The position numbers and the translations under genes were made by a program. A stretch of 64,000 bases of DNA from Virgibacillus indicus (GTDB lineage: Bacteria; Bacillota; Bacilli; Bacillales; Amphibacillaceae): assembly GCF_002266285.1 (NCBI RefSeq), contig NZ_NPMS01000003.1, positions 62,001 to 126,000 of the forward strand, in the 5' to 3' direction. The notes under the pieces are model-generated. The model made no database searches and was not told the origin of the DNA. It was given only the letters and a program-made list of their open reading frames with translations. How positions within the stretch are numbered: the stretch's first letter is position 1; each line of letters opens with the position of its first letter. This document shows positions 61,401 through 64,000 of this stretch, piece by piece.

Positions 61401-62149
61401 ATATAAAAAATGTGTTCAAGATGTATAACCAGAAAAAGGTTATTGAAGATGTTTCCGTCAAGATAGAAAAAGGAAACATCACTTCCTTTATTGGGCCAAA
61501 CGGTGCTGGAAAGAGTACGTTAATTTCAATGGTCAGCCGTCTCATTGCAAAAGATGATGGGGAAATAACCATTGATGGTCAAGATATTCTAAAGACGAAA
61601 AATAATGAACTTGCCAAAAAGATTTCCATCCTTAAACAATCGAATGCAATTAATTTAAAATTAACTGTTCGTGAGCTTGTTTCCTTTGGAAGATTTCCTT
61701 ATTCACAGGGAAAACTGAAAAAAGATGATTATCAAAAGATTGATGAAGCAATTGATTATATGGAGCTTCGCGACATGCAGGATAAATACTTAGATGAGCT
61801 TAGTGGCGGTCAGCGACAGCGGGCACATATTGCAATGGTTATCGCACAGGATACAGAATATATTCTACTTGATGAGCCATTGAATAACTTGGATATGCGC
61901 CATTCTGTTCAGATCATGAAGACATTGAGAAAGTTAGTTAATGAGCTGGGAAAAACAATAATTATCGTAATCCATGATATTAATTTTGCTTCCTGCTATT
62001 CCGATAATATCGTGGCACTGAAAGATGGAAAAATCGTAAAACAGGGACGCACCTGCGATGTTATTGATAAATGTGTGTTAAAAGATATCTATGATATGGA
62101 TATCGATATTAAGGAAATTGATGATAAGCGTATTTGTGTTTATTTCTAA
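61394..62149 (+). CDS. yclP: Iron-siderophore ABC ATPase (YclP-like)
   Basis: 251-residue ATPase: Walker A GPNGAGKST near 34-42, Q loop ILKQSN, signature LSGGQRQRAHIAMV, Walker B YILLDEPLNNLD and H loop IHDINFA. The length and ending DKRICVYF agree with YclP. It drives the YclNO channel. RBS AAAGGAG lies in the yclO end. Confidence 0.87.
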   Translation: MVDIKNVFKMYNQKKVIEDVSVKIEKGNITSFIGPNGAGKSTLISMVSRLIAKDDGEITIDGQDILKTKNNELAKKISILKQSNAINLKLTVRELVSFGRFPYSQGKLKKDDYQKIDEAIDYMELRDMQDKYLDELSGGQRQRAHIAMVIAQDTEYILLDEPLNNLDMRHSVQIMKTLRKLVNELGKTIIIVIHDINFASCYSDNIVALKDGKIVKQGRTCDVIDKCVLKDIYDMDIDIKEIDDKRICVYF

Positions 62150-62487
62150 CAGCTGATGCTGTATGGACCGTGGATGGAAGGCAACTGCTCATAAGAAAAC
62201 AGTAAGCATAAAAAGAGTCCTTCATAATAGAAGAGGCGTTAAAAGCCAAATCCACTATAAAGGACACCCAACACTTATAATCTTACCTTATCTTTCTGAT
62301 AAGGTAAATGAAATTGCTTGAAAAAATAACTCTTATATCTGAGCGCTCAGGTATATAAATAAATAGAACGGCTCATTTGCCGAAAAAATTTGCTTATGCT
62401 TTTTTATGAATAAGATGTTTTCACCTGCCCATGCAGTATTAGCTGTTATTATATAAAAATCTTATAAATAAAGAGGAGTATTTTTTT
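62150..62487. other. Noncoding gap with hairpins between yclP and yclQ
   Basis: No gene in 338 nt. Features seen: a long-range inverted repeat, agtccttcataatag (62216-62230) against ctataaaggac (62261-62271); a hairpin TTACCTTAT...ATAAGGTAA (62284-62308); and the palindrome TGAGCGCTCA near 62340-62349. The hairpins could reduce read-through or protect transcript ends, letting the binding protein differ in level from the permease genes. Confidence 0.45.
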
Positions 62488-63441
62488 ATGAAGAAGTTTC
62501 TATTATTGCTTGTTTTAAGCATTCTGGCTGTTACTGCTGCAGCCTGTGGTTCAACAGAGGAAGATAGTGAAGGTTCCACCAATGCAGATGGTGGCGATTC
62601 TGCCGAGACGATAACAGTAGAACACGAACTTGGTGAAACAGAAGTACCGAAGAATCCGGAAAAAGTGGTTGTATTTGATTATGGTATTTTAGATACATTG
62701 GATAAATTAGGAATTGAAGTGGCTGGGGTAGCAAAAGGGAATATTCCTGCATACCTGGAGAAATATGAAAGTGATGAGTATGAGAATATTGGAAGCCTAA
62801 AAGAACCTGACTTTGAAAAAATAGCTGAGATTGATCCAGATGTTATTATTATTTCCGGAAGACAGGCAACTGTTTATGACCAGCTGGAAGAGCTTGCGCC
62901 AACAGTACATCTTGGGGTGGATACTACAAGATATTTGGATTCATTTAAGGAAAATATGAATACGGTTGGTGAAATTTTTAATAAACAATCTGAAATAGAA
63001 GAGGAATTAGCCGCGATTGAAGATTCAATTGCTTCCTTGAACGAAAGAGCTTCTGAAGCAGATCAGAATGCACTTATTATTTTATCCAATGATGATAAAA
63101 TCAGTGCATATGGCTCGAATTCAAGATTTGGTTTAATTCATGATGTATTTGGAGTTCCAACGGTGGATGACAGCATTGAAGCTTCAACACATGGAATGAA
63201 TGTTACATTTGAATACGTGATGGAACAGGATCCTGACTTATTATATGTAGTTGATCGAACTGCAGTGGTTGGAGGAGAATCCTCAGCAAAACAAATAGTT
63301 GAGAATGAATTGGTTAAAAACACCAAGGCATATGAAAATGATAATATTGTATACCTAAACCCGGATTATTGGTATCTTTCCGGTGGAGGATTAGTTTCTG
63401 TAACTGAAATGGTGAAGGAAATTGACGCTAGTATAAAATAA
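62488..63441 (+). CDS. yclQ: Iron-siderophore-binding lipoprotein (YclQ-like)
   Basis: 317-residue class III solute-binding protein. Signal peptide with lipobox TAAAC near Cys20, a Ser/Glu/Gly-rich linker, then the PBP fold: ITVEHELGETEVPKNPEKVVVFDYGILDTLDKLG, IAEIDPDVIIISGRQ, and a C-terminal GGGLVSVTEMVKEI. It captures the ferric siderophore outside the membrane for YclNOP. Length equals B. subtilis YclQ. RBS AGAGGAG precedes ATG 62488. Petrobactin specificity is inferred from the operon type. Confidence 0.87.
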   Translation: MKKFLLLLVLSILAVTAAACGSTEEDSEGSTNADGGDSAETITVEHELGETEVPKNPEKVVVFDYGILDTLDKLGIEVAGVAKGNIPAYLEKYESDEYENIGSLKEPDFEKIAEIDPDVIIISGRQATVYDQLEELAPTVHLGVDTTRYLDSFKENMNTVGEIFNKQSEIEEELAAIEDSIASLNERASEADQNALIILSNDDKISAYGSNSRFGLIHDVFGVPTVDDSIEASTHGMNVTFEYVMEQDPDLLYVVDRTAVVGGESSAKQIVENELVKNTKAYENDNIVYLNPDYWYLSGGGLVSVTEMVKEIDASIK

Positions 63442-63447
63442 GAGAAG

Positions 63448-63498
63448 AGCGGAAGCGCCCGTTTAGTGACCTACAGATCACAGGTGCTTCCGCTTTTG
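63448..63498 (+). terminator. Terminator with a fragment of the intergenic repeat
   Basis: AGCGGAAGC pairs with GCTTCCGCT, then TTTT. The left arm and loop, agcggaagcgcccgtttag, match the reverse complement of the end of the element at 35877-36144. Confidence 0.75.
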
Positions 63499-63674
63499 AT
63501 TATTGTGGCAAAAATAAGTAAAGTCTAAGCTTAATTGTTATGAAACGTTAATAATGGGCATAAAGGCTATTATACTGCGGTTTATGTCATATATGCTTAT
63601 TTTTAATACTTGAAAACAGGTACCACTCTATGTTTGAATAAAGGGACATTGAAAAGAAATGAGGTTTTGTGAAA

Positions 63675-64000
63675 ATGAAAAAAATAATAATGCTAGCCAT
63701 GGCGCTAACTTTAGCAATAGTTTTAGCTGCATGTAATGATGATTCAGCTGAAGAAAATGATAATAACCAAAACTCTTCCGAGGAAAGTGCTTCTGAGGAA
63801 AATACTCCTGAACAGGAACAACAGCCTGTAGAAGTAACAGAAGAAGAAACTATAGAAGATGGAACTTCCGTTGTTAATGTAAATGGTGATGAAGTAAAAG
63901 GGGATAAGTACAACCCTATTTATAAGCAGGTTAAAATGTCCATGCAGCAATATGGACAAGATGTCAGTAATCTGGACCAGATAAAGGAACAAACGATTAA
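63675..64000 (+). CDS. SurA/PrsA-like lipoprotein, 3'-truncated by the window edge
   Basis: The first 108 codons are visible. Signal peptide MKKIIMLAMALTLAIVLAAC with lipobox LAAC at Cys20, an acidic Asn/Ser/Glu/Gln linker to about residue 65, then VNVNGDEVKGDKYNPIYKQV and SMQQYGQDV, the start of a SurA N-terminal chaperone domain. Such proteins help fold exported proteins at the membrane surface, with or without a C-terminal parvulin isomerase domain, which is out of view. RBS ATGAGG lies 10 nt before ATG 63675. Confidence 0.75.
   Translation, partial: MKKIIMLAMALTLAIVLAACNDDSAEENDNNQNSSEESASEENTPEQEQQPVEVTEEETIEDGTSVVNVNGDEVKGDKYNPIYKQVKMSMQQYGQDVSNLDQIKEQTI

Overview
The window looks like chromosome of a low-GC, endospore-forming member of the Bacillaceae, probably of the Oceanobacillus/Virgibacillus/Lentibacillus kind. 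This rests on gene content: thiamine-type ECF transporter ykoFEDC, petrobactin-type transporter yclNOPQ, a CotD-like and other coat-like proteins with sigma-K-like promoter elements, T-box control of trp, strong AGGAGG ribosome binding sites and many TTG starts. The species is not determined. There is no tRNA, rRNA, CRISPR array or complete insertion sequence.

1-15.8 kb is a surface-polysaccharide locus, entered part-way through. Five enzymes scattered over four transcription units match, family by family, the WbpA-B-E-D-I route to UDP-2,3-diacetamido-2,3-dideoxy-D-mannuronic acid (UDP-ManNAc3NAcA): 6-dehydrogenase (1885-3186, minus), aminotransferase (741-1865, minus), 2-epimerase (10787-11869, plus), N-acetyltransferase (13079-13759, minus) and 3-dehydrogenase (14836-15774, plus). 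Around them lie six glycosyltransferases, three of them close paralogues, an SDR and an epimerase/dehydratase, and most strikingly a homologue of heparan-type D-glucuronyl C5-epimerase (11998-13020) in one operon with the acetyltransferase. The predicted product is a diacetamido-uronic-acid polymer with possible C5-epimerised residues. No flippase, polymerase or ligase lies in the window.

15.9-22 kb holds two small coat-like proteins, a CopZ-like metal-binding protein followed by a decayed metal P-type ATPase, and ykoFEDC under a TPP riboswitch with terminator. 22-30.2 kb holds a TetR regulator with a 52-residue companion gene between candidate operators, then the complete trpEGDCFBA operon behind two tandem tryptophan T-boxes.

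30.2-48.6 kb is mixed housekeeping: a vWA lipoprotein with a two-component system, a stand-alone CuA lipoprotein, ddl, a nitroreductase, a PTS-IIC-like membrane protein, a DUF2249-like gene behind an FNR-type class II promoter, phosphatase/HD proteins, a VanY-type carboxypeptidase lipoprotein, CotD, pepT, a GNAT-sulfurtransferase-tag operon and a chemotaxis receptor.

48.6-58.5 kb carries two genes with ribosome-linked functions and leader architectures suggesting control by ribosome stalling: an ABC-F ATPase (promoter, 37-codon leader ORF, terminator) and an RsgA-type GTPase (22-codon leader ORF, then a perfect hairpin masking the rsgA ribosome binding site). Also here are ddh, a Mesh1-like hydrolase, an EamA transporter, fni, a YdaT-like protein and a FrnE-like DsbA protein. 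58.5-63.5 kb has a six-unit 52-bp tandem repeat and the Fur-type yclNOPQ operon; a SurA/PrsA-like lipoprotein runs off the right edge.

Several intergenic repeat families recur: a 'ccagctccagcgcccag' element, a short hairpin element, and two head-to-head arrays of about 21-bp units.
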